Shown piece after piece: positions 9,094-18,700 of a DNA stretch of 64,000 nucleotides. The position numbers and the translations under genes were made by a program. Origin of the DNA: Microbacterium sp. KUDC0406 (lineage in GTDB: Bacteria; Actinomycetota; Actinomycetes; Actinomycetales; Microbacteriaceae); assembly GCF_021582875.1 (NCBI RefSeq), contig NZ_CP091138.1:1550001-1614000 (forward strand), in the 5' to 3' direction. How positions within the stretch are numbered: the first letter of the stretch is position 1; each line of letters starts with the position of its first letter. The notes under the pieces are model-generated. The model saw only the letters and a list, made by a program, of their open reading frames with translations. It ran no database searches and had not been told where the DNA came from.

Positions 9094-10161
9094 GTGAGCC
9101 TGCTGTTCTCCCCTCTGACCCTCCGCTCCGTCACTCTGCGCAACCGACTCTGGGTGTCGCCGATGTGCATGTACTCCGCCGTGGAGGGCATGCCCGGCGA
9201 CTGGCATCACGTGCACCTGCCGCAGTTCGCCGACGGCGGGGCGGGACTCGTCGTGGCCGAGGCCACCGCCGTCGTGCCGGAGGACCGGATCTCGCCGCAC
9301 GACACCGGGCTCTGGAACGACGCGCAGCGCGACGCCTGGGCGCCGGTCGTGCGCAGCATCCGGGCTCGGGGCGCGCATGCCGGCATCCAGCTCGCGCACG
9401 CGGGTCGCAAGGCGTCGACGTGGTGGCCGTGGGCCGAGCAGCAGGGCTCGGTGCCGGCCTCCGAGGGCGGATGGCCGACCGTCGCGCCGTCGGCCATCGC
9501 CTTCGAAGGGTTCGCCGCACCGAGCGCACTCGACGAGGCGGGGATCGAGGCGGTCGTCACCGGCTTCGCCGACGCGGCGCGCCGCGCTCTGGATGCCGGG
9601 TTCGAGGTGCTCGAGGTGCACGGCGCGCACGGCTATCTGCTGCACCAGTTCCTCTCGCCGCTGTCGAATCAGCGCACGGACGAGTACGGCGGCAGCCTGC
9701 AGAACCGGGCCAGGCTGCTGCTGCGCGTCGTGCAGGCGGTCCGTTCGGTCGCGGGCGAGGGCGTCCCGCTGCTGGTGCGCATCTCGGCCACGGACCACGC
9801 CGAGGGCGGCTTCGTGCCAGAGGAGGCCGCGATCGTCGGCGGCTGGGCGATCGAGTACGGCGCCGACCTCATCGACGTCTCCAGTGGCGGCCTGGTCCTG
9901 CACCAGCAGATCGACCTGCACCCGGGCTATCAGGTGCCACTCGCCGAGATCGTGCGGCAGGACGGACGCGTCGCCACCACCGCGGTCGGGCTCATCACCG
10001 TGGCCGATCAGGCCGAGCAGGTCATCGCCACGGGAGCGGCCGACGCCGTGTTCGCCGGACGGGAGTGGCTGCGGGACCCGCACTTCGGTCTGCGGGCCGC
10101 CCACGAGCTGGGCGCCGAGATCGCCTGGCCACCGCAGTATCGGCGCGCACGCTGGAGGTGA
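9094..10161 (+). CDS. old yellow enzyme family NADH:flavin oxidoreductase (YqjM-like)
   Basis: FMN-dependent ene-reductase of 355 residues. Seen: NRLWVSPMCMYSA, with the Cys of the SPMCMY motif characteristic of the YqjM/thermophilic-like class; IQLAHAGRKAS; the substrate-binding pair in EVHGAHGYLLHQFLSPLSN; the NQRTDEYGGSLQNRARLL segment; and the C-terminal FMN phosphate loop AVFAGREWLRDPH. Physiological substrates are probably alpha,beta-unsaturated carbonyl compounds, in detoxification or redox defence, which is an inference. Monocistronic, starting at GTG 9094 from an apparent leaderless promoter. Confidence 0.92.
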   Translation: MSLLFSPLTLRSVTLRNRLWVSPMCMYSAVEGMPGDWHHVHLPQFADGGAGLVVAEATAVVPEDRISPHDTGLWNDAQRDAWAPVVRSIRARGAHAGIQLAHAGRKASTWWPWAEQQGSVPASEGGWPTVAPSAIAFEGFAAPSALDEAGIEAVVTGFADAARRALDAGFEVLEVHGAHGYLLHQFLSPLSNQRTDEYGGSLQNRARLLLRVVQAVRSVAGEGVPLLVRISATDHAEGGFVPEEAAIVGGWAIEYGADLIDVSSGGLVLHQQIDLHPGYQVPLAEIVRQDGRVATTAVGLITVADQAEQVIATGAADAVFAGREWLRDPHFGLRAAHELGAEIAWPPQYRRARWR

Positions 10162-10203
10162 CGGCACGGCCGCCGGCGCTCGGCACCGGCGGCCGCGAGG
10201 GTC

Positions 10204-11265
10204 TCAGCGCCCGTAGCCGCGCCTGGTGGCGTCCTGCACCTCGCCGACGAGCTCCTCGATGATGTCCTCGAGGAACAGCACCGCGGTGGTCTCGCCGCTG
10301 CGGTCGCGCACCCGGGCGAGGTGGCGCCCGGCGCGGCGCATCGCGGTCAGCGCGTCCTCGAGATCGGTGTCCTCCTGCACGGGCACCATGTGGTGGATGC
10401 GCTTGGACGGCACCGGGACGGTGGCGCGCTCGGCGGCATCCGGGCCCTCGGCGGCGCGCAGGATGTCCTTCAGGTGCACGTAGCCGGCAGGGAGACCCTC
10501 GTCGTCGACGATCACGTAGCGGGAGAACCCGTGACGGGCCACCGCGCGCTCGATCTCGTCCGGCGTCGTGGTCTGCGGAAGTGTGACCAGTTCGCTCAGA
10601 GGCACTGCCACGTCCCTGGCCTTCTTGTCGGTGAACTCCACGGCGGCGGCGACGGTGCCCGCGGTGTCGGTCAGCACGCCCTCACGGCGCGACTGATCGA
10701 CGATCGTCGCCACCTCGTCCAGGGTGAACGTCGAGGCCGCCTCGTTCTTGGGCTCCACCCGGAACAGCCGCAGCACGGCGTTCGCCGACGCGTTCAGGAA
10801 CCAGATCACCGGCATGAACACCTTCGAGATCCACACCAGCGGCGTCGCGAGCAGCAGCACCGCGCGATCCGGCAGCGAGAACGCGAGGTTCTTCGGCACC
10901 ATCTCGCCGAACACGACGTGCAGGAACGACACCAGCACCAGAGTGATGACGAACGCCGTGACGTCGACGACCGCGACCGCCCAGCCCAGCGCCTCCAGGG
11001 GCACCGCCAGCAGGTGGTGGATCGCCGGCTCGGAGACGTTCAGGATCAGCAGCGAGCAGATCGTGATGCCCAGCTGCGAGGTCGCCAGCATGAGCGTGGC
11101 GTGCTCCATGGCGAACAGCGCCGTCCTCGCCGAGCGCGACCCCTTCTCGGCGAGGGGCTCGATCTGCGACCGGCGCGCCGAGATCACCGCGAACTCGGCG
11201 CCGACGAAGAAGGCGTTGCCCAGCAGCAGCACGACCAGCCAGACCAGTCCCGCCCAGTCGTTCAT
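10204..11265 (-). CDS. CNNM/CBS-domain membrane protein (HlyC/CorC family), second gene
   Basis: A 353-residue protein with an N-terminal CNNM transmembrane domain (NAFFVGAEFAVISARRSQIE, QLGITICSLLILNVSEPA, VVFGEMVPKNLAFSLPDRA) and a tandem CBS pair from about residue 200 (VPLSELVTLPQTTTPDEI, GFSRYVIVDDEGLPAGYVHLKDIL). Relatives such as MpfA and CorC are linked to magnesium export or resistance. Unlike its upstream paralogue it lacks the C-terminal CorC_HlyC domain and ends soon after the CBS pair (FLEDIIEELVGEVQD). Its ATG overlaps the stop of the paralogue (ATGA), so the two are a coupled pair and may form a heterodimer. Confidence 0.9.
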   Translation of the reverse strand: MNDWAGLVWLVVLLLGNAFFVGAEFAVISARRSQIEPLAEKGSRSARTALFAMEHATLMLATSQLGITICSLLILNVSEPAIHHLLAVPLEALGWAVAVVDVTAFVITLVLVSFLHVVFGEMVPKNLAFSLPDRAVLLLATPLVWISKVFMPVIWFLNASANAVLRLFRVEPKNEAASTFTLDEVATIVDQSRREGVLTDTAGTVAAAVEFTDKKARDVAVPLSELVTLPQTTTPDEIERAVARHGFSRYVIVDDEGLPAGYVHLKDILRAAEGPDAAERATVPVPSKRIHHMVPVQEDTDLEDALTAMRRAGRHLARVRDRSGETTAVLFLEDIIEELVGEVQDATRRGYGR

Positions 11266-12578
11266 CGGACGTCCTCCTGCTCGTCGGACGCCGGATCGGG
11301 CGTGAAGCGGATGCGATCGATGCGGCGTCCGTCCATGCGCACGACGTGCAGGACGCCCTGTGCGGTGCGCACCTCGTCGCCGATGACGGGAACCCGCTCG
11401 AGCAGGCTCATCACGTAGCCGGCGACGGTGTCGTAGACGTCGCCCTCCGGTACGGCGATGCCGGTCTGCGCGAGCAGCTCGTCGGGACGCAGCTCACCGG
11501 GGAAGGTCACCGAATCCTCACGGCGCACGATGCCGGCGCGGGTGCGGTCGTGCTCGTCCGAGACCTCGCCGACGATCTCCTCCACGAGATCCTCCAGCGT
11601 GACCAGCCCCGCGGTTCCGCCGTACTCGTCGACGACGATCGCCAGCTGGTAGCCCTTGGCGCGCAGCTCGGCGATCAGTGCGTCCAGGTGCACGGTCTCG
11701 GGCACGCGGAGCGGCTCGGTGGACAGGGCGCCGACCGGCACATCGGCCCGGCGGTCGCGCGGCACGCCGACGGCGGCCTTGAGATGCACGATGCCGGTGA
11801 TGTCGTCGAGGTCGTCGCCGTGCACGGGGAAGCGGCTGTGTCCGGTGCGGCGGGCGAGTTGGATCACGTCGTCCGCACTGTCGGATGCGGCGAGCGCATG
11901 CATGCTCGGACGCGCAGTCATGATGTCCGCCGCGGTGAGGCGGGCGAACGTCAGGCTGCGGTCCAGCAGGGTCGCCGTGTCCTCCTCGAGGAGGCCGGCG
12001 CTGGCGGATCGGCGCACCAGGGAGGACAGCTCCTCGGCGCTGCGCGCACCGGAGAGCTCCTCCTTGGGCTCCACGCCCATCGATCGCAGCACAGCGTTCG
12101 CGCTGCCGTTGAGCACCAGGACGGCGGGTTTGAACACCGCGGTGAAGGCCGTCTGGAACGGCAGCACGAGCTTCGCGGTCGCGATCGGCAGTGCCAGAGC
12201 GAAGTTCTTGGGCACCAGCTCGCCGAGGATCATCGACAGCAGCGTGGCGACGATCATCGCCACGACGACCGCGATCGGCCGCACTACGCCCTCCGGCACG
12301 CCCCAGGAGGTGAGTACGGGCGCGAGCAGATTCGAGATCGCCGGTTCCATCGTGTAACCGGTCAGCAGCGTGGTCAGCGTGATGCCGAGCTGTGCCGACG
12401 ACAGATGCGTCGAGGTGATCTTCAGCGCCCGGATGGTGAGTCCGAGTCTGGACTCGCCACGGGCCTGACGTGCTTCGAGTTCAGCGCGGTCGAGATTGAC
12501 CAGCGCGAACTCACTGGCCACGAAGAGGCCGGTGCCGATCGTGAGAAGGAGCCCCACGCCCAACAGGATGAAATCCAT
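11262..12578 (-). CDS. CNNM/CBS/CorC_HlyC membrane protein, first gene
   Basis: A 438-residue paralogue of the next gene: CNNM domain ([55 protein letters not shown]), CBS pair ([51 protein letters not shown]) and a C-terminal CorC_HlyC domain ([37 protein letters not shown]). Probable divalent-cation transport or its control. I chose the ATG at 12578 rather than the longer frame at 12632 because a GGAGGGG ribosome site sits eight bases upstream and the added residues are low complexity. Confidence 0.9.
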   Translation of the reverse strand: MDFILLGVGLLLTIGTGLFVASEFALVNLDRAELEARQARGESRLGLTIRALKITSTHLSSAQLGITLTTLLTGYTMEPAISNLLAPVLTSWGVPEGVVRPIAVVVAMIVATLLSMILGELVPKNFALALPIATAKLVLPFQTAFTAVFKPAVLVLNGSANAVLRSMGVEPKEELSGARSAEELSSLVRRSASAGLLEEDTATLLDRSLTFARLTAADIMTARPSMHALAASDSADDVIQLARRTGHSRFPVHGDDLDDITGIVHLKAAVGVPRDRRADVPVGALSTEPLRVPETVHLDALIAELRAKGYQLAIVVDEYGGTAGLVTLEDLVEEIVGEVSDEHDRTRAGIVRREDSVTFPGELRPDELLAQTGIAVPEGDVYDTVAGYVMSLLERVPVIGDEVRTAQGVLHVVRMDGRRIDRIRFTPDPASDEQEDVR

Positions 12579-12860
12579 CAGCTGATCCCCTCCGAGAGAT
12601 GGAGGAGCGGGCAGTGGGGCGAGGGACTGCAAGAAGGAGGGTCGTCCATTGTGCGCCCGATTCTACATACCCGCGCTGTGTTCCCGCCCGGCCGGATGCC
12701 CGCGGACTTGCCCGCCGTCGCGCTGCAGTTTCGCGTTCGCGCGGCATGTCCCGGCATCCGATCCTGGTCGCGCGGCATTTTCGTGCACGCGTTGCGCGTA
12801 TATGCGCCGCGCGCGCCGACAAGTGCCGCGCGAGTCCCGCGCGGCGATCCGCGGATGCCG
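12579..12860. other. intergenic stretch without a gene
   Basis: No convincing coding region. The sequence is GC-rich with recurring GCGCGGC, GCGGCAT and GGATGC fragments (for example GCGCGGCATTTTCGTGC near 12770), like the degenerate repeats in other long gaps of this window. The first part must hold the promoter of the CNNM pair. Confidence 0.5.
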
Positions 12861-13853
12861 CTATCGGCTGTTCCGCGGTGCCTGCGCCGCTCGCTCCCGC
12901 GGGCGCGGAAGCCGTGAGGGCAGTCCGTCGCCGGTCAGGATGTCGTATAGCAGCTGAGGGTTGCGATGGGCATCCGTGCGCCAGCGGGACATGCCCTTCA
13001 CACGCCGACGCAGCTGGTCGCCGCGGTCCTTCTCGTCCAGCAGCGCCTGCTCCGGCGTCCGCCCTTGGAGGATGTCGGGGTCGAAGTACTTGCCCGTCCC
13101 GTCGAACTCGCCGACGTGGTCGAAATCCTCCCAGTAGAAGTCCGACCGCGCGCGCCTGCCCTGGTCCAGGCGGAACTCCTTCTGGAGGACGGGCGAGGGG
13201 AAGCCGAGCCGGTCGATCAGCACGCGGGCCTCGGATTCGCGAACGGAGTCGGCGAGAGACGTGCTGAAGTCGAGTGCTGCACGTGCCCGTCCCCGTCCTC
13301 GCCGCGTCTGCTGATCGAGGAGCGTCAGGATCTCATCGACGGTCGTGAGCGGTCCGCCCTCGCGACGAGCCCACAGAGCCTGATCCATCGCGACGACGCC
13401 GGCCATGAAGCCGGCATCGGCCGCGAGGTCGATCGCCGTCTGCGCGGGCGAGGTCACCAGATGACCGTGCCATTCGACGAGCTCGACCCCGTCGAAACCG
13501 AGTGCCCGGCGAATGACGTTTCCCGTCGATCGGCCTCCGGTGGTCCGGGCGACACGGACGGCGACGCCTCTCGGCCAGGCCTCGACTCGATCGATGCCCC
13601 ACACGGCGGCGGCCGCCGAACCCATGTACACCTGAGGCGAGCGCGCGTGCTCCGCGACCTCGACGACCGTCACGAGATGTCGCTGCAGCGGAGTGAGCTT
13701 CTTCCACGCGCCGCCGGGCACGAAGCTGCCGGCGACCACCCTGTGCACGTCACCCCGTCTGACGAGCGTCCGGAGTCTGCGGTCCGACATCCCGACTCCA
13801 CCACGGTCGCGGCGTCGGCGGATGTCGATCTCGGGACCGGTCTGCTGGGTCAT
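12861..13853 (-). CDS. solitary AbiEi-like protein with C-terminal PD-(D/E)XK-like (DUF559-type) domain
   Basis: A 330-residue protein. The N-terminal third (MSDRRLRTLVRRGDVHRVVAG, then SFVPGG) resembles the winged-helix AbiEi antitoxin domain of type IV toxin-antitoxin systems. The middle matches the actinobacterial ITTG/HLVTSPAQTAIDLAADAGF region. The C-terminus (SESEARVLIDRLGF, RARSDFYWEDFDHVGEFDGTGKY) has the D..E.D...K arrangement of VSR/DUF559-type nuclease folds. No partner toxin gene is adjacent. Such orphan fusions are common in actinobacteria and their function is unknown. Flanked by repeat-containing gaps on both sides. Confidence 0.65.
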   Translation of the reverse strand: MTQQTGPEIDIRRRRDRGGVGMSDRRLRTLVRRGDVHRVVAGSFVPGGAWKKLTPLQRHLVTVVEVAEHARSPQVYMGSAAAAVWGIDRVEAWPRGVAVRVARTTGGRSTGNVIRRALGFDGVELVEWHGHLVTSPAQTAIDLAADAGFMAGVVAMDQALWARREGGPLTTVDEILTLLDQQTRRGRGRARAALDFSTSLADSVRESEARVLIDRLGFPSPVLQKEFRLDQGRRARSDFYWEDFDHVGEFDGTGKYFDPDILQGRTPEQALLDEKDRGDQLRRRVKGMSRWRTDAHRNPQLLYDILTGDGLPSRLPRPRERAAQAPRNSR

Positions 13854-14177
13854 TCCGGAAGGCTGTCATGAGCAGCATCCGCTTCCTCTGCCACATGTCC
13901 CTCGCTGCGGAGAACTCGTCGGACATCCGCGCTTGGGGAGGACCGGTCACTCGCAGAGCCGACCCTGCCATCGACGCAGAATCCGTGTTCGTCCGCGCGG
14001 CACTCTTCGGCTCGCGCTACGCGGATACGCGGTGCATGAGCACGGAACAGCAGCGGGAACCGATTCGGACGTAAGGATCAGTAGCGCGAACACGGAACAG
14101 CAGCGCGATCCCAACCGGACGCAGCGAGCAGCAGCGCGCGCAGACCAGCAGCGCGAACGGGGAACGCGCCCGCCCGC
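13854..14177. other. intergenic stretch with tandem repeats
   Basis: No supported gene; a 68-codon open frame at 13868-14074 has unusual composition and no ribosome site that convinces me. The right part holds the 50-bp tandem repeat described at 14038-14137, followed by a partial third unit rich in CAGCAGCGCG. Confidence 0.5.
14038..14137. repeat. two imperfect tandem copies of a 50-bp unit
   Basis: Copy A 14038-14087 and copy B 14088-14137 align without gaps: both start GA(G/A)CACGGAACAGCAGCG, share CGGACG in the middle and end CAG(T/C)AGCGC. A degraded third piece (CAGACCAGCAGCGCGAACGG) follows up to about 14160. They lie between convergent-free gene ends (both flanking genes are on the minus strand), just downstream of guaB1. 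Confidence 0.75.
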
Positions 14178-15638
14178 TCACCACGAGACGGGCAGCGCCT
14201 TGCCCTCTTCGTAGCCTGCGGCGGACTGCAGCCCCACCAGGGCGCGCTCGTGGAACTCCGGCACGGTGGCCGCCCCCGCGTAGGTGAACGACGAGCGGAT
14301 GCCCGAGGTGATCATGTCGAGCAGGTCCTCGATGCCGGGACGCAGCGGGTCGAGGTAGATGCGAGACGAGGAGATGCCCTCGGCGAACAGCTCCTTGCGC
14401 GCACGCTCATACGAGTCCAGACGGCCGAACCGGGCCTGCACGGCCTTCGTCGAGGCCATCCCCCACGACTCCTTGAACGCGCGCCCCTCGGCGTCGTGCT
14501 GCAGCTCGCCCGGCGCCTCGATCGTGCCGGCGAACCACGATCCGACCATGACGGATGCCGCACCGGCGGCGAGCGCCAGTGCCACATCGCGCGGGTAGCG
14601 CACTCCCCCGTCCGCCCATACGTGCGCGCCGGCCTGTCGCGCGGCCTCGGCGGTCTCGAGCACGGCGGAGAACTGCGGGCGGCCGACCGCCGTCATCATG
14701 CGGGTCGTGCACATCGCGCCGGGACCGACCCCGACCTTCAGGATGTTCGCACCGGCGGACACCAGGTCGCCGACGCCATCGGCTGTCACGATGTTGCCCG
14801 CGACGATCGGGATGCCGAGATTCAGGCCCGCGACCAGCGCGAGCGCGCGCAGCATCCCCTCCTGGTGTCCGTGCGCGGTGTCGACCACGAGCACGTCCAC
14901 CCCGGCCGCGGCGAGCGCCTCGGCCTTCTCGGCGACCTCGCCGTTGATGCCGACCGCCGCCGCGACGGCCAGCCGTCCGGACGCGTCGACGGCGGGCCGG
15001 TACAGGTTCGAGCGCAGCGCCGTGCGCCTGCTGAGCGTGCCGACGAGGTGCCCGTGGTCGATCACGAGCGCCATCTCGGCGTCCAGCGCGTCGACGGCGT
15101 CGAAGGCCGCGCGGCCCTCGCCCACCGTCTCGGCGTCGATCGCCGGCGCATGGGCGTGCACGAGGTCGCCGAGTGCGGCATCCGGCAGCGCGGTCGCGAG
15201 GCGGGTGGCGGGCAGGATGCCGGAGATCTGCTCGATCGGCAGGCGGGCCTCGCCCGACGTCGCGGCCACGACGATGCCGAGCCCTTCGGTCGGCGGCAGC
15301 AGTCGCAGAGCGTCGGCGACAGTGGCCGACGGCGGCAGGACGAGCGGGGTGTCCCAGCGCACGGGCTGACGCTTGACCCAGCGGATCGCCGCGTCGAGCT
15401 CCTGCAGCGGCAGATCCTGTGGCAGCACTCCGAGACCGCCGCGCCGTGCGAGAGCCGCGGCCAGCCTGGGGCCGGTCACCGAGTTCATGTTCGCGGCGAC
15501 CAGCGGGATGGTCGCCGGAGTGCCGTCGGCAGGGGCCAGGTCGACCTGCAGACGGCTGGTGATGCCCGAGCGCCGGGGCACCAGGAACACGTCGGAATAC
15601 GTGAGGTCGACCATGGGCCGTTCGCCTGCAAACTCCAT
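14178..15638 (-). CDS. guaB1: GuaB1-type IMPDH-family protein (GMP reductase)
   Basis: A 486-residue member of the IMP dehydrogenase/GMP reductase superfamily, matching actinobacterial GuaB1 (M. tuberculosis Rv1843c), whose mycobacterial version has been shown to be a CBS-containing GMP reductase rather than an IMPDH. Seen: DLTYSDVFLVPRRS, PLVAANMNSVTG, an inserted CBS/Bateman segment (about residues 95-220), VDTAHGHQEGM, and the catalytic loop VGVGPGAMCTTRMMTAVG with its Cys. It would return GMP to IMP with NADPH. The start MEFAGERPMVDLTY aligns with the family; TACCGT lies seven bases upstream, so the transcript may be leaderless. Confidence 0.88.
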   Translation of the reverse strand: MEFAGERPMVDLTYSDVFLVPRRSGITSRLQVDLAPADGTPATIPLVAANMNSVTGPRLAAALARRGGLGVLPQDLPLQELDAAIRWVKRQPVRWDTPLVLPPSATVADALRLLPPTEGLGIVVAATSGEARLPIEQISGILPATRLATALPDAALGDLVHAHAPAIDAETVGEGRAAFDAVDALDAEMALVIDHGHLVGTLSRRTALRSNLYRPAVDASGRLAVAAAVGINGEVAEKAEALAAAGVDVLVVDTAHGHQEGMLRALALVAGLNLGIPIVAGNIVTADGVGDLVSAGANILKVGVGPGAMCTTRMMTAVGRPQFSAVLETAEAARQAGAHVWADGGVRYPRDVALALAAGAASVMVGSWFAGTIEAPGELQHDAEGRAFKESWGMASTKAVQARFGRLDSYERARKELFAEGISSSRIYLDPLRPGIEDLLDMITSGIRSSFTYAGAATVPEFHERALVGLQSAAGYEEGKALPVSW

Positions 15639-15787
15639 GCCTTCAACGGTACCGGTCCGGGGGCGCGGCGGCGGTCCCGGATCATGCGTTCATGCAGGGA
15701 ATGGCATTAGGCTTGAACCCCGTAACGTGTGCGGGTCTGCCCTGATCCGCGCATCAGACATTCAGCGATGAAAGAGGGCGATCAAGC

Positions 15788-18700
15788 GTGGCGAACCAGG
15801 TGACCGGCGTCGGCGGCGACGGGGGGTTCGGAGCCAATTCCTGGCTCGTGGACGAGCTCTACGAGCAGTTCAAGAAGGACCGCAACTCCGTCGACAAGGA
15901 GTGGTGGCCGATCCTGGAGAACTACCAGCCGGATGCCGCGGCCGCAGCGCCCGTGCCGACCACCACCGCTCCGGTGACCGCGCCCATCCCGGTGATCGGA
16001 GCGCAGCCCGTCGCACGCACCACGGCGAAGCCCGCCAGGCAGGCACCGGTGCCCGCACAGGCACCCAAGCCGCAGGCGAAGACCACGGAAGAGCCCCCGG
16101 CCGTCGACGAGGACACCGTCACGCCGCTGCGCGGCATGCCGAAGACCCTCGCCGCGAACATGGATCAGTCGCTCACCGTCCCGACGGCGACCAGCGTTCG
16201 CACCGTGCCGGCCAAGCTGATGATCGACAACCGCATCGTCGTCAACAACCACATGTCGCGCACCCGCGGCGGCAAGATCAGCTTCACCCACCTGATCGGC
16301 TGGGCGCTCATCCAGACGCTCAAGGAGTTCCCCAGCCAGAACGTGTTCTACGCCGAGGTCGACGGCAAGCCGTCGGTCGTGGCGCCCGCACATGTGAACC
16401 TCGGCATCGCGATCGACGTCCCCAAGCCGGACGGCACCCGCGCCCTGCTCGTGCCGAGCATCAAGCGCGCCGACACGATGAGCTTCCACGAGTACCTCTC
16501 GGCGTACGAGGACCTCATCACCAGGGCGCGCTCCAACAAGCTCACCGCCGCCGACTTCCAGGGCACGACCGTCTCGCTGACCAACCCGGGCGGCATCGGC
16601 ACCGTGCACTCGGTGCCGCGCCTGATGAAGGGCCAGGGCTGCATCATCGGCGCCGGGGCCCTCGAGTACCCGGCGGAGTTCCAGGGCTCCAGCGAGCGCA
16701 CGCTCGCCGAACTCGGCATCGGCAAGACGATCACGCTGACCAGCACCTACGACCACCGCGTCATCCAGGGCGCCGGGTCGGGCGAGTTCCTCAAGAAGGT
16801 GCATGAGCTGCTCATCGGCCAGCGCGGCTTCTACGACGACATCTTCGCGGCCCTGCGCATCCCGTACGCCCCGATCCGCTGGAACTCCGACATCGCGATC
16901 GACCTCGCGGAGCGGGTCGACAAGCAGGCCCGTGTGCAGGAGCTCATCAACTCGTTCCGCGTGCGCGGCCATCTGATGGCCGACATCGACCCGCTGGAGT
17001 ACGTGCAGCGCACGCACCCCGATCTCGAGATCGAGAACCACGGCCTGACCTTCTGGGATCTCGACCGCGAGTTCGTCACCGGCGGCTTCGGCGGCAAGCG
17101 CCAGATGAAGCTGCGCGACATCCTCGGGGTGCTGCGCGACTCGTACTGCCGCACCGTCGGCATCGAGTACATGCACATCCAGGACCCGGAGCAGCGCCGC
17201 TGGTTCCAGGAGAAGCTCGAGGTCAAGTACGTCAAGCCCGGCCACGACGAGCAGCTCCGGGTGCTCCGCAAGCTGAACGAGGGCGAGGCGTTCGAGACCT
17301 TCCTGCAGACGAAGTTCGTCGGCCAGAAGCGGTTCTCCCTCGAGGGCGCCGAGTCGCTCATCCCGCTGCTGGACGAGATCCTGCAGGGTGCGGCCGCATC
17401 CGGCCTCGACGGCGCCGCCATCGCGATGGCGCACCGCGGTCGGCTGAACGTGCTGACCAACATCGCCGGCAAGACCTACGGCCAGGTGTTCCGCGAGTTC
17501 GAGGGGTCGCTGACCCCCGGCAACCAGCGCGGCTCCGGTGACGTGAAGTACCACCTCGGCACCGAGGGCACCTTCGTGTCCGAGGACGGCGAGGAGATGC
17601 CGGTGTACCTGGCGGCGAACCCCTCGCACCTCGAGACCGTCGACGGCGTGCTCGAGGGCATCGTCCGCGCCAAGCAGGACCGCAAGCCGATCGGCACCTT
17701 CGCGTGGCTGCCGATCCTCGTGCACGGCGACGCCGCGTTCGCCGGTCAGGGCGTGGTCGTGGAGACACTGCAGATGTCGCAGCTGCGCGGCTACCGCACC
17801 GGCGGCACCGTGCACGTCGTGGTCAACAACCAGGTCGGTTTCACGACGCTGCCGAACGACTCGCGCACCTCGGTCTACGCCACGGATGTCGCCAAGACCA
17901 TCCAGGCCCCGATCTTCCACGTGAACGGCGACGACCCCGAAGCCGTCATCCATGTCGCACAGCTGGCGTTCGAGTACCGCGAGCGGTTCCACCGCGACGT
18001 CGTGGTCGATCTCGTCTGCTACCGCCGTCGCGGCCACAACGAGGGCGACGACCCGTCGATGACGCAGCCGCTGATGACCGACCTCATCCAGGCCAAGCGC
18101 TCGGTGCGCAAGCTGTACACCGAGGCACTGGTCGGACGAGGCGACATCACCGAGGAGGAGTACGACGAGGCGAAGGCCGACTTCCAGAACCGTCTGGAGA
18201 TCGCATTCGCCGAGACGCACGCCGCCGAGACCGGCGCCACGCCGATCGCCCCGGAGCTCAGCCCCGTCGACGACCGGGTCGGCGCGCCGGAGGTCACCGG
18301 CGTCTCGGACGAGATCATCCGCCTCATCGGCGACGCGCACGCGAACAAGCCCGAGGGCTTCACCGTGCACCCGAAGCTGCAGCAGGCGCTCGACAAGCGG
18401 GTCGAGATGAGCCGCTCCGGGGGCATCGACTGGGGCTTCGGCGAGCTGCTGGCGTTCGGATCGCTGCTGCTGGAGGGCACCCCGGTGCGTCTGGCCGGCC
18501 AGGACTCGCGGCGCGGCACCTTCGTGCAGCGCCACGCCGTGCTGCACGATCGCAAGAACGGCCAGGAGTGGCTGCCGCTGACGAACCTGTCCGACAGCCA
18601 GGGCCGCTTCTTCGTGTACGACTCGCTGCTCAGCGAGTACGCAGCCCTCGGCTTCGAGTACGGCTACTCCGTCGAGGACACCGAGGCGCTGGTGCTCTGG

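Noticed and set aside
13868..14074. 68-codon open frame in the gap after the AbiEi-like gene
   Set aside because: No convincing ribosome site, odd composition, overlaps the tandem-repeat region.
14038..14137. CRISPR array
   Set aside because: The repeats are directly adjacent, without unique spacers, and no cas genes are present.
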